Origin: Hyphomicrobiales bacterium
Lineage (GTDB): Bacteria > Pseudomonadota > Alphaproteobacteria > Rhizobiales > Xanthobacteraceae
DNA: 6,847 bases
Assembly (NCBI GenBank): GCA_016201085.1
Contig: JACQDO010000083.1
Coordinates: forward strand, 1 to 6,847
Direction: 5' to 3'
Below the pieces are notes generated by a model. That model was not told the DNA's origin and ran no database searches. It saw only the letters and a program-made list of their open reading frames with translations. Of the stretch, positions 1 through 5,471 are shown one piece after another; position 1 is the stretch's first letter, and each line of letters begins with the position of its first letter. Both the position numbers and the translations under genes were made by a program.

Positions 1-1215
1 ACGTTGCTCGACAAGTTGAAAGTGCGCCAGCCGCAGAACGGCATCGCCACCTCGCCGGGTGCCGCGCGCGCCATCGCCGACCAGATCGGCTATCCGGTCG
101 TGATCCGGCCGTCCTACGTGCTGGGCGGGCGCGGCATGGAAATCGTGCGCGACGCCGCGCAGCTCGATCGCTATGTCACGCGGCTGGCCGCCACGCTCGA
201 CAAGCCGTCCGAGCTGGTGGTGTCGAAGAAGAGCCCGCTGCTGATCGACCGCTATCTGTCCGACGCCACCGAAGTCGACGTCGACTGCCGGGGCGACGGC
301 AAAGACACTTTCATCGCCGGCATCATGGAGCACATCGAGGAAGCCGGCATCCACTCGGGCGATTCCGCCTGCGCGCTGCCGCCGCATTCGCTCGACGCCA
401 AGACGATTGCCGAGCTCGAGCGGCAGACGCGCGAACTGGCGCTGGCGCTCAATGTCGGCGGCCTGATGAACGTGCAATACGCCATCAAGGACGGCGAGAT
501 TTACGTGCTGGAGGTCAATCCGCGCGCCTCGCGCACGGTGCCGTTCGTCGCCAAAGTGATCGGCCTGCCGGTGGCCAAGATCGCCTCGCGCATCATGGCC
601 GGCGAAAGCCTGGCGAGCTTCAAGCTCAAGTCCGGTACCTACAAGCACCGCGCGGTGAAAGAGGCCGTCTTCCCATTCGCGCGCTTCCCCGGCGTCGACA
701 CCGTGCTGGGGCCGGAGATGAAATCCACCGGCGAAGTGATGGGGATCGACGGTTCGTTCGAGATCGCCTTCGCCAAGAGCCAGATCGGCGGCGGTACCAG
801 CCTGCCGCGCGATGGCACCGTGTTCGTTTCGGTCAAGGACGCCGACAAACCGCGCATTGTCGATGCGGTCAGGCTGCTGGCCTCGCTCGGCTTCAAGACC
901 ATCGCCACCTCGGGCACCCAGCGCTACCTGGCGGCACAGGGGGTGGAGGCGGCCAAGGTCAACAAAGTGCTGGAAGGCCGGCCCCATATCGTCGACGCCA
1001 TCAAAAACGGCGGGGTTCAGCTGGTTTTCAATACCACCGAGGGGGCCGCCGCCCTGGCCGACAGCCGCTCCATGCGCAACGCCGCCCTCTTGCATAAAGT
1101 GCCGTACTACACCACTCTTTCGGGTGCCGTCGCCGCGGCGCAAGGCATCAAAGCCTATCTCGGGGGCGACCTCGAGGTGCGTACGTTGCAGAGTTATTTC
1201 AGCGGCCGGACTTGA
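1..1215 (+). CDS. carB: Carbamoyl-phosphate synthase large subunit, C-terminal part (partial at left edge)
   Basis: CarB makes carbamoyl phosphate from bicarbonate, ammonia (delivered by CarA) and two ATP in the cytoplasm, feeding pyrimidine and arginine synthesis. About 404 codons remain of a protein that is usually about 1,070-1,110 residues long. Visible, counting from the TTG at base 4: the second (carbamate-phosphorylating) ATP-grasp domain, residues 1 to about 200, with [14 protein letters not shown] (35-48), [17 protein letters not shown] (106-122) and [12 protein letters not shown] (170-181). A linking region then leads into the C-terminal MGS-like allosteric domain from about residue 272. 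The TSGT (302-305) and VNK (319-321) positions, which hold UMP in the E. coli enzyme, are kept. The stretch at about 62-77 ([11 protein letters not shown]) is longer than in E. coli and resembles rhizobial CarB as I recall it. The frame is open from base 1 to TGA at 1213-1215; the start lies outside the window. The identification is very secure. Confidence 0.98.
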   Translation, partial: TLLDKLKVRQPQNGIATSPGAARAIADQIGYPVVIRPSYVLGGRGMEIVRDAAQLDRYVTRLAATLDKPSELVVSKKSPLLIDRYLSDATEVDVDCRGDGKDTFIAGIMEHIEEAGIHSGDSACALPPHSLDAKTIAELERQTRELALALNVGGLMNVQYAIKDGEIYVLEVNPRASRTVPFVAKVIGLPVAKIASRIMAGESLASFKLKSGTYKHRAVKEAVFPFARFPGVDTVLGPEMKSTGEVMGIDGSFEIAFAKSQIGGGTSLPRDGTVFVSVKDADKPRIVDAVRLLASLGFKTIATSGTQRYLAAQGVEAAKVNKVLEGRPHIVDAIKNGGVQLVFNTTEGAAALADSRSMRNAALLHKVPYYTTLSGAVAAAQGIKAYLGGDLEVRTLQSYFSGRT

Positions 1216-1229
1216 GGGCTCAAGCCCTC
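1214..1229 (+). other. Short hairpin at the carB stop codon
   Basis: GAGGGC (1214-1219) and GCCCTC (1224-1229) form a perfect 6-bp stem with a TCAA loop, starting inside the carB stop codon. No T-run follows, so it is not an intrinsic terminator by itself. It could protect the 3' end of the carB message or be chance in GC-rich DNA. Confidence 0.35.
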
Positions 1230-1279
1230 GCCGGTCCGAACCCGAAGTACGGCGGCGCGAGTTAGGCCGGGAATTCAAC

Positions 1280-1321
1280 GGTCGCGGTGCAGAAAAATCT
1301 GGCCGCGGCCTGGGCTTTTTT
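1280..1321 (+). terminator. Probable intrinsic terminator after carB
   Basis: GGTCGCGG (1280-1287) pairs with CCGCGGCC (1303-1310) over 8 bp with one G-U pair, enclosing a 15-nt loop that has a small AGA/TCT pairing. A run of six T (1316-1321) follows 5 nt after the stem. It lies 65 bp past the carB stop, where transcription would be expected to end. The gap between stem and T-run and the large loop make it imperfect. The alternative pairing, GGCC/GGCC at 1301-1310, would leave only a 2-nt loop. Confidence 0.45.
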
Positions 1322-1339
1322 AACCGGCCCTGGATGCAT

Positions 1340-1373
1340 GACTCCGGTTCCACGGCTGGCCGTGGCCGGAGTC
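1340..1373 (+). other. Long two-part hairpin in the greA leader
   Basis: GACTCCGG (1340-1347) pairs with CCGGAGTC (1366-1373), and immediately inside it CCACGG (1350-1355) pairs with CCGTGG (1360-1365) across a CTGG loop. The only interruption is a TT bulge at 1348-1349. This is about 14 bp of GC-rich pairing ending 102 bp before greA. No T-tract follows, so it is more likely a structured leader, processing site or pause element than a classical terminator. The outer arms contain GACTC and GAGTC, which match the GANTC methylation site of alphaproteobacterial CcrM. Confidence 0.55.
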
Positions 1374-1475
1374 GTATTACGAGTGGGTTGAACGGTAATT
1401 AAAGGGTGGAAGGGGCTTGGCGGCGCGAAGAAGCGTGCAATTCAAGTTCGGGCGCCCGCCAGGAGGAGAAGGACG

Positions 1476-1949
1476 ATGGACAAGATTCCGATGACGGCCG
1501 CCGGCTATTCCACACTGGAAGCCGAGCTCAAGCACCGCCAGCAGGTGGAGCGCCCGCGCATCATCCAGCAGATCACCGAGGCGCGTACGCACGGCGATCT
1601 GTCGGAGAATGCCGAGTATCACGCCGCCAAGGAGCAGCAGTCGCTCAACGAGGGCGCCATCGCCGAACTCGAGGACAAACTGGCGCGCGCCGACGTGATC
1701 GACGTCTCCAAGCTGTCGGGCGACACCATCACGTTTGGCGCGACGGTCACGCTGGTCGACGAGGACACCGACGAGAAGAAGGTGTGGCAGATCGTCGGCG
1801 AGCCGGAAGCCGACGCCAAGAAGGGCCGCATTTCGATCACCTCGCCGCTGGCCAAGGCGCTGATCGGCAAGACCAAGGGCACCACCGTCGAGGTCAACAC
1901 GCCGGGCGGCGCCCGCGCCTATGAGATCAAGAAGGTGGATTGGCGGTAA
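1476..1949 (+). CDS. greA: Transcription elongation factor GreA
   Basis: GreA binds the secondary channel of RNA polymerase and stimulates cleavage of backtracked nascent RNA, rescuing stalled complexes. The product is 157 residues, matching the usual 157-158. The N-terminal coiled-coil finger (about 8-75) carries the signature [14 protein letters not shown] (35-48), whose tip acids D41 and E44 fall at the same numbers as in E. coli GreA. The C-terminal FKBP-like domain (about 80-157) contains [10 protein letters not shown]. The ATG is set by a strong AGGAGG at 1461-1466, 9 nt upstream. The stop is TAA at 1947-1949. The gene follows carB, but a likely terminator separates them, so it probably has its own promoter; I could not find a convincing one in 1374-1460. 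Its last 23 bp overlap the end of the convergent toxin gene. Confidence 0.97.
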   Translation: MDKIPMTAAGYSTLEAELKHRQQVERPRIIQQITEARTHGDLSENAEYHAAKEQQSLNEGAIAELEDKLARADVIDVSKLSGDTITFGATVTLVDEDTDEKKVWQIVGEPEADAKKGRISITSPLAKALIGKTKGTTVEVNTPGGARAYEIKKVDWR

Positions 1950-2244
1950 CCGCCCGCTCGACGTCGCGGCCGCCGTATAAAATACGGTCGATGACGACGC
2001 GACCGGTTTCGACGTGGAAGGCGATCGTCACGCGCCGCTCGAAGCCGACGACTCTCAGGCCGGGACGGATATCATCGCGCTGTGTTCCGCGTTCGGTGAA
2101 CCGCTCGAAGCCGAGACAATATTTCTCGATACGGCCGATATAGCCGATCGCCCGGCCAGCCCCCGATCGCTCGGCAATGAAGTCGTAGAGGCCGATCAGA
2201 TCGACCTGCGCTTCCGGCGAAAAAGCGATCTCACGTTTTCGCAC
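1927..2244 (-). CDS. parE: ParE/RelE-family toxin of a type II toxin-antitoxin pair
   Basis: Small cytoplasmic toxin of the RelE/ParE superfamily. ParE members typically poison DNA gyrase and RelE members cleave mRNA; sequence alone does not settle which applies. Visible: [22 protein letters not shown] near the start (the first beta strand and helix pair), then [10 protein letters not shown], a basic [23 protein letters not shown] sheet region, and the C-terminal DRILYGGRD typical of these toxins. I start it at GTG (2242-2244), giving 105 residues, the usual family length. The longer open frame to TTG at 2292 would add a basic stretch with no family similarity and overlap the antitoxin gene by 62 bp. 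With GTG the overlap with parD is 14 bp, implying coupled translation with no separate ribosome site. The 3' end overlaps greA by 23 bp on the opposite strand. The family is clear; the exact start is less certain. Confidence 0.88.
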   Translation of the reverse strand: MRKREIAFSPEAQVDLIGLYDFIAERSGAGRAIGYIGRIEKYCLGFERFTERGTQRDDIRPGLRVVGFERRVTIAFHVETGRVVIDRILYGGRDVERAVTANPPS

Positions 2245-2524
2245 GACGCGATGTCTGGCGCCGCCGCGCGTGGCGCGCCTTGATGCCGGCAAATACCTGC
2301 TTGGCGGGAATTGCGCGCGTCGGGTCGGCCTTCATCGCATCATAGACCGGAGCGACATCCTCGCGCAGCCACCGCTCGACCGCGGCGTCGCGGTCTTGCA
2401 ATGCCCGTAGTCCGGCACGAACGACTTCGCTGGCCGATGCATAAGCCCCGGACGCGACTTTCTTGTCGATGAATTTCGCGTGCTCCCGTGGCAGGCTGAC
2501 GGTGCGTTTCGCGATCGAAGCCAT
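2231..2524 (-). CDS. parD: ParD-family antitoxin (ribbon-helix-helix)
   Basis: Antitoxin that binds and neutralises the downstream toxin and normally represses its own operon. The product is 97 residues. The N-terminal ribbon-helix-helix DNA-binding part (about 5-45) reads KRTVSLPREHAKFIDKKV, then SGAYASASEVVRAGLRALQDRD, which is the standard ParD pattern. The C-terminal half (EDVAPVYDAMKADPTRAIP) is the toxin-binding arm. The tail, [14 protein letters not shown], is unusually basic; part of it is dictated by overlap with the toxin start. ATG at 2522-2524 has AAGAGG (complement of 2533-2538) 8 nt upstream. It is the first gene of the pair, antitoxin before toxin, as usual for ParDE. A promoter and a dyad lie just upstream (2539-2579), consistent with autorepression. 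Confidence 0.93.
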   Translation of the reverse strand: MASIAKRTVSLPREHAKFIDKKVASGAYASASEVVRAGLRALQDRDAAVERWLREDVAPVYDAMKADPTRAIPAKQVFAGIKARHARRRQTSRRAKT

Positions 2525-2538
2525 GGGTGCGACCTCTT

Positions 2539-2557
2539 GGTATGAACAAATCTTACC
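2539..2557 (-). promoter_or_regulatory. Candidate ParD operator (dyad)
   Basis: The 19 bp GGTATGAACAAATCTTACC are symmetric as GGTA-n-GA-n5-TC-n-TACC, six matched pairs about one centre. The site covers the likely -10 box of the parDE promoter and starts 15 bp before the antitoxin ATG. Ribbon-helix-helix antitoxins bind such dyads to repress their own operon, so autoregulation is inferred from position and symmetry. Confidence 0.5.
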
Positions 2558-2579
2558 AGAAATCGGACAGGGCCGCCAA
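2550..2579 (-). promoter_or_regulatory. Candidate sigma70-type promoter of parDE
   Basis: Reading the minus strand, TTGGCG (complement of 2574-2579) is followed after 18 nt by TAAGAT (complement of 2550-2555). Transcription would start about 20 bp before the antitoxin ATG. It lies in the 79-bp gap after the lrp stop codon, so the pair need not depend on read-through from lrp. Confidence 0.5.
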
Positions 2580-2603
2580 GCGACCCGCGTCTTCTGGGCG
2601 CCC

Positions 2604-3116
2604 TTATTCCATCGGCACCATGGCCGCGTCCTTGGACTGGCGCAGCGTGAGCGAGGTCTTCACGTTGCGCACGTTGGGCGCCGAGGTGAGCTTCTCGACG
2701 AAGGCCTGGAAGGTTTTCAAATCGGGCGCCACGCACTTCAAGACGAAGTCGATCTCGCCCGACAGCATCCAGCATTCGCGCACCAGCGGCTGCGCGCGCA
2801 CGAAATCCTCAAAGGCCGTGAGATCGGCCTCCGCCTGGCTCGCCAGATGCACCATGGCGAACACCGCCACCTCGTAACCGAGCTTCTTCTCGTCGAGCAG
2901 CGCGCGATAGCCCTTGATGTAGCCGGCCTCCTCCAGCGCGCGCACGCGCCGCAGGCAGGGTGGCGCCGAAATGCCGACCCGGCGCGACAACTCCACATTG
3001 GTGATGCGGCCGTCGTCCTGCAGTTCCTTCAGGATCTTGCGGTCGATGGCATCGAGGCGGGCGGGCAAGGGCAACTCCAGCGCGAGCGCAGCGGATAAAA
3101 GCAGCGGTCCATCCAT
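2604..3116 (-). CDS. Lrp/AsnC-family transcriptional regulator
   Basis: Feast/famine-type DNA-binding regulator, usually working as dimers to octamers that respond to amino acids. From the ATG at 3114-3116 the product is 170 residues: LDAIDRKILKELQDDGRITNVELSRRVG (21-48) leading into a helix-turn-helix with SAPPCLRRVRALEEAGYI, then a RAM ligand-binding domain (about 86-165) containing the conserved SGEIDFVLK. The first 16 codons from ATG include CTT and TTA, rare in this GC-rich DNA, and the ATG lacks a ribosome site. A TTG at 3066-3068 has GGAG (complement of 3075-3078) 6 nt upstream and would give 154 residues, so the true start may be there. The gene is divergent from trxB, with a strong dyad over its promoter suggesting autoregulation. 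The ligand and targets cannot be read from sequence. Confidence 0.92.
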   Translation of the reverse strand: MDGPLLLSAALALELPLPARLDAIDRKILKELQDDGRITNVELSRRVGISAPPCLRRVRALEEAGYIKGYRALLDEKKLGYEVAVFAMVHLASQAEADLTAFEDFVRAQPLVRECWMLSGEIDFVLKCVAPDLKTFQAFVEKLTSAPNVRNVKTSLTLRQSKDAAMVPME

Positions 3117-3119
3117 ACC

Positions 3120-3151
3120 GCGAAATAATGTTTCGCGAAAGATTATTGCGC
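3120..3151. promoter_or_regulatory. 32-bp near-perfect dyad, likely Lrp-family operator
   Basis: The sequence is symmetric about 3135/3136 with 14 of 16 base pairs matched. The core TTTCGCGAAA (3131-3140) is flanked by AATAAT (3124-3129) and ATTATT (3142-3147), then by GCG (3120-3122) and CGC (3149-3151). The two mismatched pairs are 3130/3141 and 3123/3148. It lies 4-35 bp before the regulator's ATG and contains its likely -10 box. Lrp/AsnC proteins bind AT-containing imperfect palindromes of about this size, so self-repression is the natural reading. It may also affect trxB, about 185 bp away. Confidence 0.65.
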
Positions 3152-3169
3152 TGACAAATGCTCCGACAA
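3142..3169 (-). promoter_or_regulatory. Candidate promoter of the Lrp/AsnC regulator
   Basis: On the minus strand TTGTCG (complement of 3164-3169) is followed after 16 nt by AATAAT (complement of 3142-3147), matching 4/6 and 5/6 of the sigma70 consensus. The -10 box forms one arm of the 32-bp dyad, so a bound regulator would exclude RNA polymerase. Confidence 0.5.
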
Positions 3170-3335
3170 GCGCGACCTCTGTGCCAATAGACCCAATGTT
3201 GTGACTACGGGGGGTTGCGTATCTTGCATAGCTCGGCGTAAGGCCATACATCGTGCGGGGCACAAGAGCCGGCCGAGGATCCGGCCGCCCGGGCGATTGG
3301 GTCGCCCGACGACGCCCGCCAGGGGGGCGCATACG
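3170..3335 (+). other. trxB upstream region with a leader hairpin
   Basis: This is the gap between the lrp promoter and trxB. CGGGCGA (3290-3296) and TCGCCCG (3302-3308) form a perfect 7-bp stem with a TTGGG loop, ending 27 bp before the trxB ATG. Upstream, CCGGCC occurs twice in close succession (at about 3269 and 3281). No promoter stands out: TTGTGA (3199-3204) with TATCTT (3220-3225) has only a 15-nt spacer and is weak. The ribosome site AGGGGGG (3321-3327) lies 8 nt before the ATG. Confidence 0.35.
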
Positions 3336-4301
3336 ATGGCAAAGACTACCCACGCTAAGGTCGTGATCGTCGGCTCGGGTCCGGCGGGTTACACCGCCGC
3401 GATCTACGCCGCGCGCGCCATGCTGGAGCCGATCCTGATCCAGGGCGTGCAGCCCGGCGGCCAGCTCACCATCACCACCGACGTGGAGAACTATCCGGGC
3501 TTCGCCGACGTCATCCAGGGCCCCTGGTTGATGGAGCAGATGCAGAAGCAGGCCGAGCATGTCGGCACCAAGATCGTCACCGACCATGTTGCGAAGGTGG
3601 AACTCGCCAGCCGCCCGTTCCGCCTCACCTGCGACTCGGACGACGTCTATCTCGCCGACAGCCTGATCATCGCCACCGGCGCGCAGGCGCGCTGGCTAGA
3701 CCTTCCGTCCGAGCAGAAGTTCAAGGGCTATGGCGTGTCGGCCTGCGCCACCTGCGACGGCTTCTTCTACCGCAACAAGACCGTCATCGTGGTCGGCGGC
3801 GGCAATACCGCGGTGGAGGAAGCGCTGTTCCTCACCAATTTCGCCTCCAAGGTCACCGTGCTGCACCGGCGCGACAGCTTCCGCGCGGAGAAGATTTTGC
3901 AGGACCGGCTGTTCAAGAACCCCAAGATCGACGTGATCTGGGATTCAAGCCTCGACGATGTGCTGGGCGCCGAGAACCCGATGAAGGTGAACCGCGTGCG
4001 CATCAAAAACCTGAAGACCGGCGCGGTCAGCGAGCGCGCGGTCGACGGCGTATTCATCGCCATCGGCCACCAGCCGGCATCGGAACTGTTCGCCGGCCAA
4101 TTGCAGATGAAGCCGTCGGGCTACATCGTCACCGCCGGCCATTCCACCGCCACCTCGGTCCCCGGCATATTCGCCGCCGGCGACGTCACCGACGACATCT
4201 ATCGCCAAGCGGTCACCGCCGCCGGCCAGGGCTGCATGGCGGCGCTGGAAGCGGAGAAATTCCTGGCCGCGCATGAACATCAACGCGCGGCAGCGGAATA
4301 G
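3336..4301 (+). CDS. trxB: Thioredoxin-disulfide reductase TrxB
   Basis: Cytoplasmic NADPH- and FAD-dependent enzyme that reduces thioredoxin, supplying electrons for ribonucleotide reductase, disulfide repair and peroxide defence. It is 321 residues, the same length as E. coli TrxB. Visible: FAD-binding GSGPAG (13-18), a GGQLTITTDVENYPGF segment (41-56), the redox-active CATC pair C137/C140 inside the NADPH domain, NADPH-binding GGGNTA (154-159) with HRRDSFRA (178-185) marking phosphate recognition, and the C-terminal FAD motif GIFAAGDV (277-284). The ATG at 3336 is preferred because AGGGGGG lies 8 nt upstream and family similarity starts there; the frame is open to 3201 but that stretch is not protein-like. 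A LysR gene follows after 3 bp, almost certainly on the same transcript. Confidence 0.97.
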   Translation: MAKTTHAKVVIVGSGPAGYTAAIYAARAMLEPILIQGVQPGGQLTITTDVENYPGFADVIQGPWLMEQMQKQAEHVGTKIVTDHVAKVELASRPFRLTCDSDDVYLADSLIIATGAQARWLDLPSEQKFKGYGVSACATCDGFFYRNKTVIVVGGGNTAVEEALFLTNFASKVTVLHRRDSFRAEKILQDRLFKNPKIDVIWDSSLDDVLGAENPMKVNRVRIKNLKTGAVSERAVDGVFIAIGHQPASELFAGQLQMKPSGYIVTAGHSTATSVPGIFAAGDVTDDIYRQAVTAAGQGCMAALEAEKFLAAHEHQRAAAE

Positions 4302-4304
4302 ACC

Positions 4305-5210
4305 ATGGCCAACACCTCGATGGACTGGGACAAGCTGAAAGTGTTTCACGCCGCGGCGGAGGCAGGCTCCTTCACCCATGCCGGCGAGCGGCTCGGGCTG
4401 TCGCAGTCGGCGGTTTCGCGCCAGGTTTCGGCGCTGGAATCCGAGCTGTCGGTCTCGCTGTTTCACCGCCACGCCCGCGGCCTGATCCTCACCGAACAGG
4501 GCGACATGCTCTACCGCACGGCGCATGAAGTGTTCATGAAGCTGGAGGCGGCGCGCACCAAGCTCACCGACAGCCGCGAGCGGCCGAACGGCGAACTCAA
4601 GGTCTCCACCACGCCCGGCATTGGCGTGAACTGGCTGACCCCGCGGCTCGGCGAATTCCTCGATCTCTATCCGGACATTCACATCACGCTGATCACCACC
4701 GACGAAGAGCTCGACCTCGCCATGCGCGAGGCCGATGTCGCCATCCGTCTGCGCCAGCCGACCCAGCCGGACCTGATCCAGCGCAAGCTGTTCTCGGTGC
4801 ATTTCCATGCCTACGCTTCACCCGACTATCTGAAGCGGTTCGGCACGCCGCGCACGCATGAGGAGCTCGACAAGCACCGCATCGTCATACTCGGCGGCAA
4901 TGTGCCGGCGCATTTCGCCAACCGGCGCTGGCTGCTGGAGGTCGGCCGCGAGGCCAAGGATCCGCGCGTGCCGAAGCTGTCGATCAACAACGTGCTCGGA
5001 CTGCTGCGCGCCTGCCAGCGCGGTTTGGGCGTCGCGATGCTGCCGGACTATCTGGTGGAGGAAAACGGCGGACTGGTGCAGTTGTTCGGCGACGACGACA
5101 CGCTCGCGCTCGATGCCTTCTTCGTCTATCCGGAGGAGCTCAAATCGGTGGCGCGCATCCAGGTGTTCCGCGATTTCCTGGTGGCGAACGCGCAGCGCTG
5201 GCATTTCTAG
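4305..5210 (+). CDS. LysR-family regulator, LsrB/VtlR-like
   Basis: LysR-type transcription factor of 301 residues. The winged helix-turn-helix covers about 6-66 (DWDKLKVFHAAAEAGSFTHA, LGLSQSAVSRQVSALESEL, LFHRHARGLILTEQG); a coiled linker helix and a periplasmic-binding-like effector domain (about 97-301) follow. The DWDKLKVFH start, FHRHARGLILTEQG and RLRQPTQPDLIQRKLF resemble rhizobial LsrB and Brucella VtlR as I remember them. Those regulators affect oxidative stress, envelope and host interaction, and VtlR controls small transcripts. The gene begins 3 bp after trxB, with no clear ribosome site, so coupled translation is likely. ATG at 4320 (residue 6) is an equally possible start and matches the usual LsrB N-terminus. 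It has a single cysteine, C237, so any redox sensing would need a disulfide between subunits or another mechanism. Confidence 0.9.
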   Translation: MANTSMDWDKLKVFHAAAEAGSFTHAGERLGLSQSAVSRQVSALESELSVSLFHRHARGLILTEQGDMLYRTAHEVFMKLEAARTKLTDSRERPNGELKVSTTPGIGVNWLTPRLGEFLDLYPDIHITLITTDEELDLAMREADVAIRLRQPTQPDLIQRKLFSVHFHAYASPDYLKRFGTPRTHEELDKHRIVILGGNVPAHFANRRWLLEVGREAKDPRVPKLSINNVLGLLRACQRGLGVAMLPDYLVEENGGLVQLFGDDDTLALDAFFVYPEELKSVARIQVFRDFLVANAQRWHF

Positions 5211-5253
5211 AACTTCAATGCGGCAAGAGGTCGCCCACCGTTCGCTGCGGCAA

Positions 5254-5271
5254 GCGGTGCCCGCTCACCGC
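5254..5271 (+). terminator. Weak candidate terminator after the trxB-lysR unit
   Basis: GCGGTG (5254-5259) and CACCGC (5266-5271) form a perfect 6-bp stem with a 6-nt loop, 44 bp past the lysR stop. A loose T-rich stretch (5276-5285) follows. The stem is short and the T-run broken, so termination here is possible but weak; the strong terminator at 5443-5471 would stop any read-through. Confidence 0.3.
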
Positions 5272-5312
5272 CAATTCTCGATTTTGACATGGCAGACATG
5301 CGACACGATGCG

Positions 5313-5341
5313 TTGCCGGACTCAATCATCGCTCGCATAAT
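5313..5341 (+). promoter_or_regulatory. Sigma70-type promoter of the small RNA
   Basis: TTGCCG (5313-5318) and CATAAT (5336-5341) are separated by exactly 17 nt, matching 4/6 and 5/6 of consensus. The predicted start is at about 5347-5349. No open reading frame with a ribosome site follows, but a structured stretch and an intrinsic terminator do. A GANTC site (5319-5323) lies in the spacer, so CcrM methylation could affect it. Confidence 0.6.
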
Positions 5342-5347
5342 TCGCAA

Positions 5348-5471
5348 CAGCTGAAGCACTGGATGTATCCTCCCAGACTCAACCGGTGCGCAGCATGTTC
5401 CCCTCTGGAAGATGTTGCCGGCCCCCACGCCGGCACGTTGAGACCGGGCCCTTCACGGGGCCCGGTTTTTT
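5348..5471 (+). ncRNA. Predicted trans-acting small RNA with anti-Shine-Dalgarno loops
   Basis: A free-standing transcript of about 124 nt is predicted between a good promoter and a strong terminator. Its stem-loops run in series. SL1: GCACTGG (5356-5362) with CCGGTGC (5383-5389), with a 20-nt loop containing TCCTCCCA (5368-5375). SL2: GCAGCAT (5390-5396) with ATGTTGC (5412-5418), one G-G mismatch, then TTCC/GGAA closing a CCTCT loop. SL3: TGCCGGC (5416-5422) with GCCGGCA (5429-5435), sharing 3 nt with SL2. SL4: the terminator. CU-rich motifs exposed in loops are typical of rhizobial trans-acting sRNAs that cover ribosome sites (AbcR/alpha-r15, NfeR1/alpha-r14, MmgR/alpha-r8, Rfam suhB). I cannot say which family applies, or whether it is new. 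No convincing coding potential is seen. The role is inferred; transcription is strongly suggested by the paired signals. Confidence 0.65.
5443..5471 (+). terminator. Strong intrinsic terminator
   Basis: ACCGGGCCC (5443-5451) and GGGCCCGGT (5458-5466) form a perfect 9-bp stem with the 6-nt loop TTCACG, running directly into TTTTTT (5466-5471). This is the clearest intrinsic terminator in the window. It sits 233 bp after lysR, too far to be its simple end, and fits the 3' end of the small RNA. Confidence 0.92.

Noticed and set aside
1973..1987. CCGTAT-AAA-ATACGG hairpin as a greA terminator
   Set aside because: It has no T-run, a 3-nt loop, and lies in the toxin coding sequence where the codons account for it.
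2245..2292. Toxin start at TTG 2292
   Set aside because: It would overlap most of the antitoxin tail and add a basic stretch absent from the family; GTG at 2244 gives a normal-length toxin.
3201..3335. 45-codon N-terminal extension of trxB
   Set aside because: No ribosome site, Arg/Pro-rich and unlike the family; ATG at 3336 has AGGGGGG upstream and gives the standard 321 residues.
3117..3587. N-terminal extension of the Lrp gene back into trxB
   Set aside because: The upstream part is antisense to trxB and not protein-like; the conserved family sequence starts near LDAIDRKIL.
3945..4808. 287-residue minus-strand open frame across trxB and lysR
   Set aside because: It spans two well-supported plus-strand genes in the antisense frame and shows no recognisable domain.
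5284..5289. Perfect TTGACA as a promoter -35
   Set aside because: No acceptable -10 box lies 16-18 nt downstream; the pair at 5313-5341 has better overall spacing and match.
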